Of a DNA stretch of 64,000 nt, positions 45,964 through 54,615 are shown one piece after another. Location: contig JAGVMP010000011.1 of NCBI GenBank assembly GCA_020053735.1, forward strand, positions 558,001-622,000, in the 5' to 3' direction. The translations under genes and the position numbers were made by a program. Numbering within the stretch: position 1 is the first letter of the stretch; every line of letters begins with the position of its first letter. This DNA comes from Pseudomonadota bacterium (lineage in GTDB: Bacteria > Pseudomonadota > Gammaproteobacteria > Burkholderiales > Methylophilaceae). Under the pieces are notes generated by a model. The model was not told the origin of the DNA and made no database searches. It saw only the letters and a list, made by a program, of their open reading frames with translations.

Positions 45964-46986
45964 GTGACGGCTTTTGCAAACGAGATTATTGCTTGGCAAA
46001 AGCTGTATGGACGCCACGATTTACCTTGGCAGACTAAGTTAAATCAAGCGCCCGACCCTTACGCCATTTGGGTGTCAGAAATCATGCTACAACAAACTCA
46101 AGTAGCTGCGGTGATCGGCTATTACGCTAAGTTCATGTTGCGGTTTCCCAATATAAAAACCCTTGGAAATGCAACTCAAGATGAAGTGTTACAACATTGG
46201 AGCGGACTTGGTTATTACAGTCGTGCACGTAATCTACATAACGCAGCGCAAAAAATTATGGATGATTTTAGCGGCAAATTCCCAGATAAATTTGAAGATA
46301 TTTTAAACCTGCCTGGCATTGGCCGCTCTACCGCTGCGGCCATTTCAACCTTTGCCTTTAACCAGCCGATGCCGATTTTGGATGGCAATGTCAAACGCGT
46401 ATTTGCGCGCCATTTTAATGTTGCCGGCTGGCCTAGCTTGCCTAAAATTGAAGCAGAAATGTGGCAAATTGCGACACGCGAAAATCCACACATGGATGCC
46501 ATTGCCTATACCCAAGGCTTAATGGATTTAGGTGCTACACTATGCACACGTAGCAAACCAAAATGCCTTGCATGCCCCGTGAATGCTAGCTGTGCGGCGC
46601 TTGCACTTGATATCGTTAGCCAACTGCCCACTCCCAAGCCACGCAAAGCTATTCCCGAGCGCAGTATCTATTTTTTAGTGCATAAAAACGGCAATGACAT
46701 CTTGCTTGAAAAGCGCGCTAGCACTGGCATTTGGGGCGGTTTGTGGAGCTTTCCAGAAACTGAAACACTCCCCAATAATAGTGAAGAGAATATGCAGATG
46801 CTTCCTAAATTCACGCATACCTTCACGCATTTCAAGTTGCACATACAACCAGTGTTGGTTCAATCTGCTGAGCAAGCCATCATGCCAAACAGCTTATGGA
46901 TAGGAATTGATGAGGCGATTGAAGCAGCGATTCCCACACCTGTACGTAAAATTCTATTTGGTCTAAATAACAAAAAATCTAGTTAA
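45964..46986 (+). CDS. mutY: A/G-specific adenine DNA glycosylase
   Basis: Removes adenine mispaired with 8-oxoguanine. 340 residues, GTG start six bases after the asmA stop, so probably co-transcribed and coupled. Glu39 (SEIMLQQTQV), HhH LPGIGRSTAAAI and catalytic Asp140 (ILDGNVKR) are present; the 4Fe-4S cluster Cys are 194, 201, 204 and 210 (C-x6-C-x2-C-x5-C). The C-terminal NUDIX-like domain for 8-oxoG recognition spans about 225-335 (IWGGLWSFPE). Confidence 0.96.
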   Translation: MTAFANEIIAWQKLYGRHDLPWQTKLNQAPDPYAIWVSEIMLQQTQVAAVIGYYAKFMLRFPNIKTLGNATQDEVLQHWSGLGYYSRARNLHNAAQKIMDDFSGKFPDKFEDILNLPGIGRSTAAAISTFAFNQPMPILDGNVKRVFARHFNVAGWPSLPKIEAEMWQIATRENPHMDAIAYTQGLMDLGATLCTRSKPKCLACPVNASCAALALDIVSQLPTPKPRKAIPERSIYFLVHKNGNDILLEKRASTGIWGGLWSFPETETLPNNSEENMQMLPKFTHTFTHFKLHIQPVLVQSAEQAIMPNSLWIGIDEAIEAAIPTPVRKILFGLNNKKSS

Positions 46987-46987
46987 C

Positions 46988-47020
46988 AAAAAAGCAGGCC
47001 AATAAATTGGACTGCTTTTT
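46988..47020. terminator. bidirectional terminator after mutY
   Basis: AAAAAGCAGGCCAAT and ATTGGACTGCTTTTT pair at 14 of 15 positions with a two-base loop. Shared by mutY and the convergent small gene. Confidence 0.9.
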
Positions 47021-47045
47021 ATGCATTAAACTAACATGGTTAAAA

Positions 47046-47276
47046 TTAGTGCAAGCGCGACTGCAAAATCTTATCGGCCAACATTTGAAAACGTGGCGAA
47101 ACAAATTTTCTTGCTTGCGAACCCGCATCTGCAATATTCAATAATTCTTCAATCGCCGAGCGAAACCCAAGCTCGAATAACCAGTAATCTTCTGGATTAA
47201 TCGCCGATTTTTTATCGGTATTTACATCTGCACACAGCCGCTCAAAGGCCTCTATACACACGTTGCGTTCTGACAT
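47046..47276 (-). CDS. 76-residue conserved hypothetical protein
   Basis: Starts at ATG 47276 (MSERNVCIEAF) with an ideal GGAGG seven bases upstream; the frame can be extended 14 codons but without RBS or sense. Helical, soluble, one Cys (NVCIEAFERLCADVN has two). YWLFELGFRSAIEELLNIAD suggests a small helical bundle. Not recognised. Single gene between the mutY terminator and the fae homologue, 119 bp downstream of the latter's stop in the opposite sense of transcription order. Confidence 0.6.
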   Translation of the reverse strand: MSERNVCIEAFERLCADVNTDKKSAINPEDYWLFELGFRSAIEELLNIADAGSQARKFVSPRFQMLADKILQSRLH

Positions 47277-47395
47277 GTTGCCTCCTAAACTTACAAAATT
47301 CAATCTAGCAATATCCAATCAAGCCTATAGCTATCATAAAACTACCAGCAACTTTGTCAATCACTCATTCAGGTGGACTTTGCTTACTTTGCAGC

Positions 47396-47947
47396 CTATT
47401 TCTGGTCCCAGCTTTCTTCCCACATGCAGTGTTTAATTTTATGGCGATTGGCAATCAGTTCATCAATGCTAGGCTCGTCATTTAACGCACGTTTGATTGC
47501 TAACTTAGTCGCGTCGTAATTATTTTTATACATATCAGCTTTGTCTAAAGTGCCTTCTTTTTCTAGGGCTATGCAGCCTGGATCAATCCATACCAAGCTA
47601 ATAATGCATAATTCATTCACTTGATCTTTAGGGATAATGCCTTCAATCACGCAATCTAAAATTGCATCCGCCGTAGCTGCCTGCACCACGCCGCCAAACA
47701 AGCCCACATCTGTGCTGCCTTTTAAAGTAACTTTTGGCACCGTCATGCATACTGGACGTACCAATTGATTAATATCGCGTACCGCAAACATAGCAGTATG
47801 GCCTTTGCTTTGTGCCATTAAATTAGCAAAAGCTTGACCTACTGGGCCATCTACAGCACCGATTAAAATTTCTGGCATGGCCGCGGTAACATCTTTGCCT
47901 TCTGTGTAAATGGTGGCTTCGCCTGCTTTAAAAATAATTTTTGACAT
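47396..47947 (-). CDS. formaldehyde-activating enzyme (Fae) homologue, diverged
   Basis: Canonical Fae condenses formaldehyde with tetrahydromethanopterin in methylotrophs. 183 residues, slightly longer than the usual 170. Conserved: GEA near residue 9, KVTLKGSTDVGLFGGVVQAA, VIEGIIPKDQVNELCIISLVWI and NYDATKLAIKRAL near the end. The catalytic His of Fae (in the V-A-H-I-D segment, position 17 in the Methylorubrum enzyme) is not present; here the aligned stretch reads DVTAAMPEILIG. So this resembles the Fae2/Fae3-type paralogues of Methylophilaceae and may bind C1 or pterin ligands without the same catalysis. Alignment by eye. Confidence 0.85.
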   Translation of the reverse strand: MSKIIFKAGEATIYTEGKDVTAAMPEILIGAVDGPVGQAFANLMAQSKGHTAMFAVRDINQLVRPVCMTVPKVTLKGSTDVGLFGGVVQAATADAILDCVIEGIIPKDQVNELCIISLVWIDPGCIALEKEGTLDKADMYKNNYDATKLAIKRALNDEPSIDELIANRHKIKHCMWEESWDQK

Positions 47948-48069
47948 GATGTTCCTTAAAAAAACGAATGAATAAAACGGTTAAATAAAATATGAGTTAA
48001 ATGAGCATTTTACCAAATGCGCGACGGCTGGTTCAAATTATTATACTGATCATTACGCTGTTACCTTAG

Positions 48070-48492
48070 TCAAAAATCTAGCTGCATATCCACATGCGGA
48101 ATATCTACATCACAATATTCATCACTGATTTGTTTAAATCCTGCTTTTCTATAAAATTCAATGGCGTGCGTTTGCGCTGATAGATGCACACTTTTACTGC
48201 CCTGCTTTTTACATATAGCGACTGCCTCTTGCAACAAGGCAGCACCCAAACCACGTCCCCGATAACCTTTAAGCACTGCCATGCGGCCAATTTTTTGGTA
48301 ATCAATAATGCGCAGGCAGGCAATCGGTTCATCATCCAGCGTGGCCAGCAAATGCACTGCCGTCGCATCAATATCATCCCATTCAAACTCTGGTGTAACC
48401 GCTTGCTCTTCTATAAAAACGGGTGTGCGCACCGCACGCAATTGCGGCTGGTGACTAGCCCATTTCACCATTTGAATATTAAATTTAATCAT
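48070..48492 (-). CDS. GNAT family N-acetyltransferase
   Basis: 140 residues, a single GNAT domain. Acetyl-CoA binding motif A is GRMAVLKGYRGRGLGAALLQEA (R/Q-x-x-G-x-G/A as RGRGLG), and motif B-like HAIEFYRKAGFKQISDEY follows. The start VKWASHQPQLRAVRTPVFIEEQ is typical of YjcF/ElaA-like enzymes. Substrate unknown. Divergent from the DoxX-like gene. Confidence 0.9.
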   Translation of the reverse strand: MIKFNIQMVKWASHQPQLRAVRTPVFIEEQAVTPEFEWDDIDATAVHLLATLDDEPIACLRIIDYQKIGRMAVLKGYRGRGLGAALLQEAVAICKKQGSKSVHLSAQTHAIEFYRKAGFKQISDEYCDVDIPHVDMQLDF

Positions 48493-48610
48493 CTAATTGA
48501 ATTGGCAATTTGAATTGATCTTATCAATCATTTGTACTTGCAGAGGTTTAAGCTAACAGGCATTATGCTTGTTTATTTATTCACTGGTTAAATTTTTAAA
48601 AGGTTTACAC

Positions 48611-48994
48611 ATGCAAAAATATCATACAGTAGCGGCACGCATTATGTTGGCGCTGGTTTTTTTAGGGTTAGTCGTATTAAAGCTTGCCGAAATTACCAAT
48701 AATCCAAACGGTTATTTGCAATATCAAATGACTTTAGGACAATTTGGCTTACCCAGTATTTTTGCGCCGTTGTTAATTCTTGTGCAATTAGTCGGTAGCC
48801 TTGCCTTGCTGGTTGGCTACAAAACTAAAATTACTGCCAGAGTTTTAATGGGCTTAGCAATTTTTACCGCCATTGTGCTGGGGCGTGTTATTCCTGATAT
48901 GTTCTTTTTGTATTTAGGTATCGCTGGTGGTATGTGGCTATTAAGTTTGTATCCACAAACCGCTTGTAGTTTAGATAATTTGAAAAAAAATTAA
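48611..48994 (+). CDS. DoxX-like membrane protein
   Basis: 127 residues from ATG 48611 (MQKYHTVAARI), preceded by AAAAGG; an upstream in-frame ATG at 48569 lacks an RBS. Four hydrophobic helices with the DoxX pattern RIMLALVFLGLVVLKLAEI, GLPSIFAPLLILVQLVGSLALLVG and MFFLYLGIAGGMWLLSLY. DoxX proteins are membrane subunits linked to quinone or thiol redox. Repeat copy G starts seven bases after the stop. Confidence 0.78.
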   Translation: MQKYHTVAARIMLALVFLGLVVLKLAEITNNPNGYLQYQMTLGQFGLPSIFAPLLILVQLVGSLALLVGYKTKITARVLMGLAIFTAIVLGRVIPDMFFLYLGIAGGMWLLSLYPQTACSLDNLKKN

Positions 48995-49001
48995 AACCAT
49001 A

Positions 49002-49038
49002 TGCCCTGCAGACCGCATGGGTATTGGCCTGCATGACA
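49002..49038 (+). repeat. 37-bp palindromic repeat, copy G
   Basis: Arms TGCCCTGCAGACC and GGCCTGCATGACA with loop GCATGGGTATT (10 of 11). Immediately follows the DoxX-like gene. Confidence 0.75.
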
Positions 49039-49091
49039 TAGACTTTGATGTAAAGTTAATCTTTAAAATACATTTTTGGGGATGCAGTGTA

Positions 49092-49148
49092 AGGAGCACG
49101 GAGCGCAGAAACCGAAATAGTATGGGTTATACATTGAGGTTGCCAAGA
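49092..49148. repeat. second-class hairpin, copy 1
   Basis: GAGCGCAGAAACCGAAATAG, then apical stem GTAT-x-ATAC and TTGAGGTTGCCAAGA. Shares GCGCAGAA-x-CCGA, AGTA and AGG-x-TGC with the element at 52280. Lies in the gap before the metallohydrolase stop. Confidence 0.55.
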
Positions 49149-49211
49149 TTTTAATTATAATTTCGCGCAACGAAACAATGCGCACAAAAAATGATTTTCA
49201 AGGTTAACTGA

Positions 49212-50183
49212 TTATTCCCACTCCAAAGCAGGGAATATAGTATTCACATTGCGCCGATTGGCGATATCAAACAGCACCCAGTTGTCTTTTTCACTAGCTG
49301 CAGCAGTGCCCATCGTCGCTTCCATACTTTCACCTTTTTTAATACTGGCACGAATATCAGTCAATAACGTCGTAAAGTAACGCTGGGCATTATTGATAGC
49401 AGTGATGCCATCTTGATTGGTCTTTTGCACGGAGCCGTGGCCGGGCACCACCTGTTTAAATGAGTAAGTTTTTAACGTATCCAGCATGGTAATTAAGCCT
49501 TTGATATCGCCTTCTATCACTGGTGTGCGCTCAACAAATAGTAAATCGCCTGTAAATAAAGTCTGCGTTTTGCTGTCTTCCACGGTGATATCGGTATTGG
49601 TGTGTGCGTTAGGGTGTGCTATCACTTTTAATTGTCTATCCCCTAAATCTAGTGTTTCTACTGATTTTATTGCAATATTGGGTACAACAATATCCGTGCC
49701 TTTGGCATCAGCACCCAAAAAGCGCACATTCAGTTTATCGTAACCGTCTTTGCGCGTATGCATGGCTTGTTCTAGCTTTTCATGACCAATAAATTTAGGA
49801 GGCTTTTCATTTACATTACTTGGTAAAAATGCGGCATTGCCAAAAATGTGGTCTGGGTGCACGTGGGTATTAATCACATATATAATGGGTTTATTGGTGA
49901 TTTTTTGAATGGCGGCGCGCAATTGCTGCCCCACTGTTAGGCTGCCGCCCGTGTCAATCACGGCCACGCCATGTTCACCCACCACAAAACTAATGTTGCA
50001 AATATCACCGGTATAGCCATCATCTATATCTAAATGTTTGCCATGATGCACATAAATACCATTGCCTAAATTTTCTAAAATAAATCCATCTTCAGCTGCC
50101 GCCTGTGCGGCAGGTTGATTGGCTACGCAGCCTAGCAATGCCAACAACATAGCCACTGCAACAATATTCAGTAAAACTCTCAT
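49212..50183 (-). CDS. MBL-fold metallohydrolase lipoprotein, quinoprotein-relay (SoxH-related) type
   Basis: 323 residues. Lipoprotein signal MRVLLNIVAVAMLLALLGC with Cys19. Zinc motif NTHVHPDHIFGN (H-x-H-x-D-H), further ligands in HPNAHTNTDI, FTGDLLF (Asp) and VPGHG (His). Resembles the metallohydrolases that accompany PQQ-dependent alcohol dehydrogenases and are proposed to act in quinoprotein relay; its substrate is not known. Divergent from cytochrome b561 by 103 bp, which fits a shared periplasmic electron-transfer role. Confidence 0.82.
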   Translation of the reverse strand: MRVLLNIVAVAMLLALLGCVANQPAAQAAAEDGFILENLGNGIYVHHGKHLDIDDGYTGDICNISFVVGEHGVAVIDTGGSLTVGQQLRAAIQKITNKPIIYVINTHVHPDHIFGNAAFLPSNVNEKPPKFIGHEKLEQAMHTRKDGYDKLNVRFLGADAKGTDIVVPNIAIKSVETLDLGDRQLKVIAHPNAHTNTDITVEDSKTQTLFTGDLLFVERTPVIEGDIKGLITMLDTLKTYSFKQVVPGHGSVQKTNQDGITAINNAQRYFTTLLTDIRASIKKGESMEATMGTAAASEKDNWVLFDIANRRNVNTIFPALEWE

Positions 50184-50286
50184 GGTGTTTCCTTGTCTAT
50201 ACCGTCGTCTAACCGCTACAATAGGCTGTACTGCAATCGTGCGCTGTGACGCTTGTCACACAAATTTAATATTAAGGGATATTACT

Positions 50287-50880
50287 ATGAATCAGGCTGC
50301 AACGCGTTATACCAAAACTGCCAAAATTTTACACTGGTTAATCGCTATCGCCATATTCGGTATGTTTGCACTGGGCTGGTATATGAGCGACCTGCCTAAG
50401 GAAGGACCCAAACAAATGGCTTACGACCTGTTCGATTGGGGCATTTACACTTGGACATTAAGCGAAGAAGCTTCTCCTAGAACCTTTTATTTCAACCTGC
50501 ATAAATCTATCGGCATCACAATATTTGCTTTGATTGCAGTCAGAATTTTTTGGCGCATCACGCACAAAGCACCTGCAATGTTAGCCTCTTACAAAGCGTG
50601 GGAAACAAAACTTGCCAGCGGTGTGCACCGTTTATTATATGTGTTGATGGTGGCGTTACCACTAAGCGGACTTGTGATGGCGGTTGCTAGCAAGTACGGC
50701 GTAAAATGGTTTGGCGTGGAATTTATTGGTGGACTTGATAACACACCGCTACGCGAGGTGTTTAAAGAGGCACATGAAATTATTGGCGTGGTAATTCTAC
50801 TCATTATTATTGTGCACATTGTAGGTGCACTAAAACATAAATTTATAGACAAAGATGAAACGCTAGATAGAATGCTGTAA
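50287..50880 (+). CDS. cytochrome b561
   Basis: 197 residues from ATG 50287 (MNQAATRYTKTAKILHWLIA) with AAGGGA nine bases upstream; a longer frame from 50119 overlaps the divergent gene and lacks homology. Four transmembrane helices with haem b ligands in ILHWLIAIAIF, NLHKSIGITIF, VHRLLYVLMVALP and EAHEIIGVVIL. Bacterial b561 oxidises ubiquinol or carries electrons to superoxide or periplasmic acceptors. Terminator follows. Confidence 0.92.
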   Translation: MNQAATRYTKTAKILHWLIAIAIFGMFALGWYMSDLPKEGPKQMAYDLFDWGIYTWTLSEEASPRTFYFNLHKSIGITIFALIAVRIFWRITHKAPAMLASYKAWETKLASGVHRLLYVLMVALPLSGLVMAVASKYGVKWFGVEFIGGLDNTPLREVFKEAHEIIGVVILLIIIVHIVGALKHKFIDKDETLDRML

Positions 50881-50899
50881 ACCTAGTTTTTCAAACGCA

Positions 50900-50926
50900 A
50901 AAGCCCTTAAATTAAGGGCTTTTTTA
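50900..50926 (+). terminator. Rho-independent terminator after cytochrome b561
   Basis: AAAGCCCTTAA / TTAAGGGCTTT with a two-base loop and six T residues. Confidence 0.93.
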
Positions 50927-50965
50927 TTTACTTTTATATATCATATTCTTAATATCTAATTTGCA

Positions 50966-51002
50966 TGTTCTGTAAGCCAATATCCATGCGGTCTACAGAG
51001 CG
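50966..51002 (-). repeat. 37-bp palindromic repeat, copy H
   Basis: Arms TGTTCTGTAAGCC and GGTCTACAGAGCG, exact loop AATATCCATGC. Shares 19 consecutive bases with the copy inside sua5. Confidence 0.85.
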
Positions 51003-51032
51003 CTAATTAGCGCTCGATGCTTTGAAAGATGT

Positions 51033-51089
51033 TTACAGATGATATTGTTGGCTGTGTTTTCGCACCGCTTCTAACATCGCTGCTGCGTT
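51033..51089 (-). pseudogene. relic of a second hemE 3' end
   Basis: The minus strand encodes NAAAMLEAVRKHSQQYHL followed by TAA. The real hemE ends [19 protein letters not shown]. Thirteen or so residues are identical in register while most codons differ synonymously, so this is homologous, diverged coding sequence rather than a recent copy. An in-frame stop precedes it. It lies 60-118 bp beyond the hemE stop. Confidence 0.75.
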
Positions 51090-51131
51090 TTAGCTCCGAC
51101 ATAACCTAAAGGTTAGTCTTCACTGAAACGC
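51085..51131. repeat. second-class hairpin, copy 2
   Basis: Outer stem GCGTTTTAG / CTGAAACGC (8 of 9), internal loop CTCC / TTCA, inner stem GAC-TAACCT / AGGTTA-GTC. Between the hemE stop and the hemE relic. Confidence 0.6.
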
Positions 51132-51150
51132 AACGACGACATTTTCCAAA

Positions 51151-52218
51151 CTAAATTTGGTGATACCGTCTGCTGTATTCACGTACAGCCTTCAGCATAG
51201 CGTCGGCATTTTCTGGTGGTGTCCATTGCGTAATGCCATGGCCTAGATTAAATACATGGCCGTGACCGTGACCATAACTTGCTAGTATGGAAGCGACTTC
51301 TTTTTCAATCGCTTCTGGTGTTGAGAGCAAAATGGCGGGGTCTAAATTGCCTTGCAGTGCGACTTGGTTACCCACTCTTTTGCGCGCTTCGCCTATATCC
51401 ACCGTCCAATCAAGCCCAAGCGCGTCTGCGCCAATACTTGCTTGTGCTTCTAACCACAAAGCGCCGCCTTTGGTAAACACGATACTCGGTACTTTTTTTC
51501 CTTCAGCATTTTTAGTTAACCCCGCCACAATTTTCTCCATGTAATTGAGCGAAAATTCAATATAGGCATTGTGTGACAGTGCGCCACCCCACGAATCAAA
51601 AATCATCACGGCTTGCGCACCCGCTGCAATTTGCGCATTAAGATATTGAATCACCGTTTGCGCGTTGGTTTCTAAAATATGGTGTAGAAAATCTGGGCGC
51701 GCATAGGCCATTTTTTTGGTGTTTAAAAAATCGGTACCACCCTTGCCCTCCACCATGTAAGTGGCGAGTGTCCACGGACTGCCACTGAAACCAATCAGCG
51801 GTACACGACCATTGATAGTTTTGCGAATTTGCGTAACCGCATCAAACACATACTGCAGCTTGGCCATATCAGGCACGTGCAAGGCTTTGATTTCAGCTTC
51901 ATCGCACAAGGTACGCTCAAACTTTGGGCCTTCACCTTCTTCAAAATACAAGCCCAAACCCATGGCATCAGGCAGGGTGAGAATATCGGAAAATAGAATT
52001 GACGCATCCAACAAAGGGTAACGATCTAATGGCTGCAAAGTCACTTCGGTGGCAAAATGCGGGTTTTTACACAAGTCTAAAAAGCTACCTGCAGTTTTGC
52101 GGCTTTCGCGATATTCTGGCAGATAGCGTCCCGCTTGGCGCATCATCCACACCGGGGTGTAAGGCGTAGCTTCGCGATTTAAAGCACGCAGAAAAATGTC
52201 ATTCTGTAAATTTGCCAT
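51151..52218 (-). CDS. hemE: uroporphyrinogen decarboxylase
   Basis: Converts uroporphyrinogen III to coproporphyrinogen III in haem synthesis. 355 residues. N-terminal [17 protein letters not shown] with the substrate-binding Arg residues, [14 protein letters not shown] with the catalytic Asp, [16 protein letters not shown], and [19 protein letters not shown] at the end. No cofactor. The gene is intact, but its last 18 codons have a diverged second copy just downstream. gltD lies 153 bp upstream on the same strand, so co-transcription is possible. Confidence 0.96.
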   Translation of the reverse strand: MANLQNDIFLRALNREATPYTPVWMMRQAGRYLPEYRESRKTAGSFLDLCKNPHFATEVTLQPLDRYPLLDASILFSDILTLPDAMGLGLYFEEGEGPKFERTLCDEAEIKALHVPDMAKLQYVFDAVTQIRKTINGRVPLIGFSGSPWTLATYMVEGKGGTDFLNTKKMAYARPDFLHHILETNAQTVIQYLNAQIAAGAQAVMIFDSWGGALSHNAYIEFSLNYMEKIVAGLTKNAEGKKVPSIVFTKGGALWLEAQASIGADALGLDWTVDIGEARKRVGNQVALQGNLDPAILLSTPEAIEKEVASILASYGHGHGHVFNLGHGITQWTPPENADAMLKAVREYSRRYHQI

Positions 52219-52279
52219 TTAAAGACCGTTAAGTTATGTAATTATTGGACTCAAACGTTGAGCGAGATGAAGCGCACGG

Positions 52280-52334
52280 CGTACAGCGCGCAGAAGCCGA
52301 GACAGTACTTTTTGTACGACAAGGCTGCGAGCAC
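52280..52334. repeat. second-class hairpin, copy 3
   Basis: GCGCAGAAGCCGAGACAGTAC, apical T run, GTACGACAAGGCTGCGAGC. Shares conserved blocks with the element at 49092. Lies between the hemE start and the gltD stop, with degenerate palindromic flanks (GCGAGCACTGCAC). Confidence 0.55.
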
Positions 52335-52371
52335 TGCACAACACAGCGATTCGCTCGCGCAAACATTGAGT

Positions 52372-53811
52372 TTAGCGTGGTAAGGTTGAGCTACCCATTA
52401 AGAACTCATCTACTGCTTGCGCAGCTTGGCGGCCTTCGCGAATCGCCCACACCACTAAAGATTGCCCACGGCGCATATCACCCGCAGCAAATACTTTGTC
52501 AACATTGGTTTTATAACTACCCAAACCATCTGTGCAGGCTTTGGCATTGCCACGCGCATCTTTTTCTACACCAAACGCTTCTAGCACAGATTGCACAGGG
52601 GAGACAAAGCCCATCGCTAACAAGACTAAATCGGCCTTAATGGTAAATTCAGTGCCTGCAACTTCCTGCATTTTTCCATCTTTCCACTCAACTTTAGCAC
52701 CGACTAATTCAGTTACTTTGCCGTTTTCACCTTTCAGCATTTTGGTGGTAATCGACCAATCGCGGTTAGCGCCTTCTTCATGACTGCTAGAGGTGCGCAA
52801 TTTAAGCGGCCAATTTGGCCACACCAGTTCTTTATTTTCTTTTACTGGCGGCTGCGGCATCAACTCAAATTGCGTTACGCTTAATGCGCCATGGCGATTA
52901 CTGGTACCCACGCAATCTGAACCCGTATCGCCGCCGCCAATCACCACCACGTGTTTATTGGTGGCCATTACTTGATTAGGCACGCTGTCTCCAGCCACCA
53001 CTTTATTTTGTGCTGGTAAAAAATCCATGGCGTACATCACACCATCCAGCTCACGGCCAGGTACTGGCAAGTCACGTGGAAACTCTGCACCTCCCGCCAA
53101 TACTACTGCGTCGTATTCTTTTAATACATCTTGGGCGCTGACGCCGTTTGATCCTTCGGCACCTACATTTTGATTGACCAAAAAGCTGACGCCCTCAGCT
53201 TCCATCTGTGCCATGCGGCGGTCAATATGCGTTTTTTCCATTTTGAAATCGGGAATACCATAACGCAGCAAGCCACCAATGCGGTCATTTTTTTCTAACA
53301 CCACTGGGCTATGGCCTGCGCGCGCCAATTGTTGCGCAGCAGCTAAACCTGCTGGACCTGAGCCAACAACCGCAATCTTTTTACCTGTTTTATTGGGGTT
53401 AATTTGCGGTGTTACCCAGTCATTCTCCCATGCTTTATCAATAATCGCGTGTTCAATCGACTTAATGCCGACCGCATCGTTATTGATATTAAGCGTACAC
53501 GCTGCTTCACACGGGGCAGGGCAAATACGGCCAGTAAACTCGGGGAAGTTGTTGGTGGAATGCAGCACGTCAATTGCATTACGCCAATCTTGCTGGTAAA
53601 CCAAATCATTAAAATCGGGGATGATGTTATTGACAGGGCAACCTGTGGTACAAAATGGAATGCCACAATCCATGCAGCGCGCACCTTGCTGCTTGGCTTG
53701 GTCATCCGTTAAATGCAGTACAAATTCTTTGTAATTTTTAACACGATCTACTACTGGCAGATTTGCTTCTGCCAGTCTTTCGTATTCCATAAAACCTGTT
53801 ACTTTGCCCAT
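52372..53811 (-). CDS. gltD: glutamate synthase (NADPH) small subunit
   Basis: Feeds NADPH electrons through FAD and iron-sulphur clusters to GltB. 479 residues. N-terminal Cys motifs [20 protein letters not shown] and [15 protein letters not shown]-binding [25 protein letters not shown]-binding [16 protein letters not shown] and the C-terminal [17 protein letters not shown]. Starts 15 bp after the gltB C-terminal gene, forming gltBD as in other bacteria. Confidence 0.97.
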   Translation of the reverse strand: MGKVTGFMEYERLAEANLPVVDRVKNYKEFVLHLTDDQAKQQGARCMDCGIPFCTTGCPVNNIIPDFNDLVYQQDWRNAIDVLHSTNNFPEFTGRICPAPCEAACTLNINNDAVGIKSIEHAIIDKAWENDWVTPQINPNKTGKKIAVVGSGPAGLAAAQQLARAGHSPVVLEKNDRIGGLLRYGIPDFKMEKTHIDRRMAQMEAEGVSFLVNQNVGAEGSNGVSAQDVLKEYDAVVLAGGAEFPRDLPVPGRELDGVMYAMDFLPAQNKVVAGDSVPNQVMATNKHVVVIGGGDTGSDCVGTSNRHGALSVTQFELMPQPPVKENKELVWPNWPLKLRTSSSHEEGANRDWSITTKMLKGENGKVTELVGAKVEWKDGKMQEVAGTEFTIKADLVLLAMGFVSPVQSVLEAFGVEKDARGNAKACTDGLGSYKTNVDKVFAAGDMRRGQSLVVWAIREGRQAAQAVDEFLMGSSTLPR

Positions 53812-53826
53812 ATTTAAAGTCTTCCC

Positions 53827-54615
53827 TTAAGCCGCTACTAATGCTTTATCTTCTGCGAGTTCAATCAACGCACGCTTATATTCGTTTGGCATTACTTTCA
53901 CAAATTTCGTGCGGTAATTTGCCCAATCTGCCAACATGGTTTTAGCACGTTCACTACCCGTGTACTTGGCGTGTTTTTCAATCAAACCTTTTAACGTCAA
54001 TTCATCAGGTTGGTCTAAATGTAAAATTTTACCAATGTCTGCCTCAGCGACTTCTACTTTCTCAAGTGCCACCATGCTCATATTACAACGCTTGGCAAAC
54101 AAGCCATCTTCGTCATAGACATAGGCTACGCCGCCGCTCATGCCTGCCGCAAAGTTTTGGCCTGTGAGGCCTAGAACCACCACTGTGCCGCCTGTCATGT
54201 ATTCGCAACCATGGTTGCCAACGCCTTCTACCACAGCAGATGCACCAGAATTACGTACACAGAAGCGCTCGCCTGCCACGCCATTAAAATAAGCCTCGCC
54301 TGTAGTCGCGCCGTACATCACCGTATTACCAATGATAATATTTTCGTGTGCGACACCTTTGAAGCTAGCTGGGCGTGTAATCAATACGCGCCCGCCACAC
54401 AAGCCTTTGCCTACATAATCGTTGCCTTCGCCAGTCAATGAAAATGTGATGCCTTTGGCTAAAAATGCTGCAAAACTTTGGCCAGAAGTACCAGCAAAAT
54501 TGACATGGATGGTGTCATCAGCTAAACCTGCATTACCATAGCGCACAGCAATTTGATTCGACAACATGGTGCCCACGGTGCGATTGGTATTAGTAATAGG
54601 CAAGTCTATCGTCAT
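53827..54615 (-). CDS. gltB: glutamate synthase large subunit, C-terminal GXGXG domain (split gene)
   Basis: 262 residues matching only the end of Glt[19 protein letters not shown] and the right-handed beta-helix with repeated G-x-G motifs ([53 protein letters not shown]). Its ATG overlaps the stop of the upstream part by ATGA at 54612-54615, at a run of six A. Together with the upstream gene it gives 1550 residues, the normal GltB length, and the junction falls where an ordinary GltB reads straight through. Confidence 0.9.
   Translation of the reverse strand: MTIDLPITNTNRTVGTMLSNQIAVRYGNAGLADDTIHVNFAGTSGQSFAAFLAKGITFSLTGEGNDYVGKGLCGGRVLITRPASFKGVAHENIIIGNTVMYGATTGEAYFNGVAGERFCVRNSGASAVVEGVGNHGCEYMTGGTVVVLGLTGQNFAAGMSGGVAYVYDEDGLFAKRCNMSMVALEKVEVAEADIGKILHLDQPDELTLKGLIEKHAKYTGSERAKTMLADWANYRTKFVKVMPNEYKRALIELAEDKALVAA

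Noticed and set aside
48105-48130. Another 37-bp repeat copy in the GNAT gene (CATATCCACATGCGG)
   Set aside because: The loop match is interrupted and the flanks do not pair; probably coincidence.
50119-50286. N-terminal extension of cytochrome b561
   Set aside because: It lies over the start of the divergent metallohydrolase; the ATG at 50287 has an RBS and begins the family homology.
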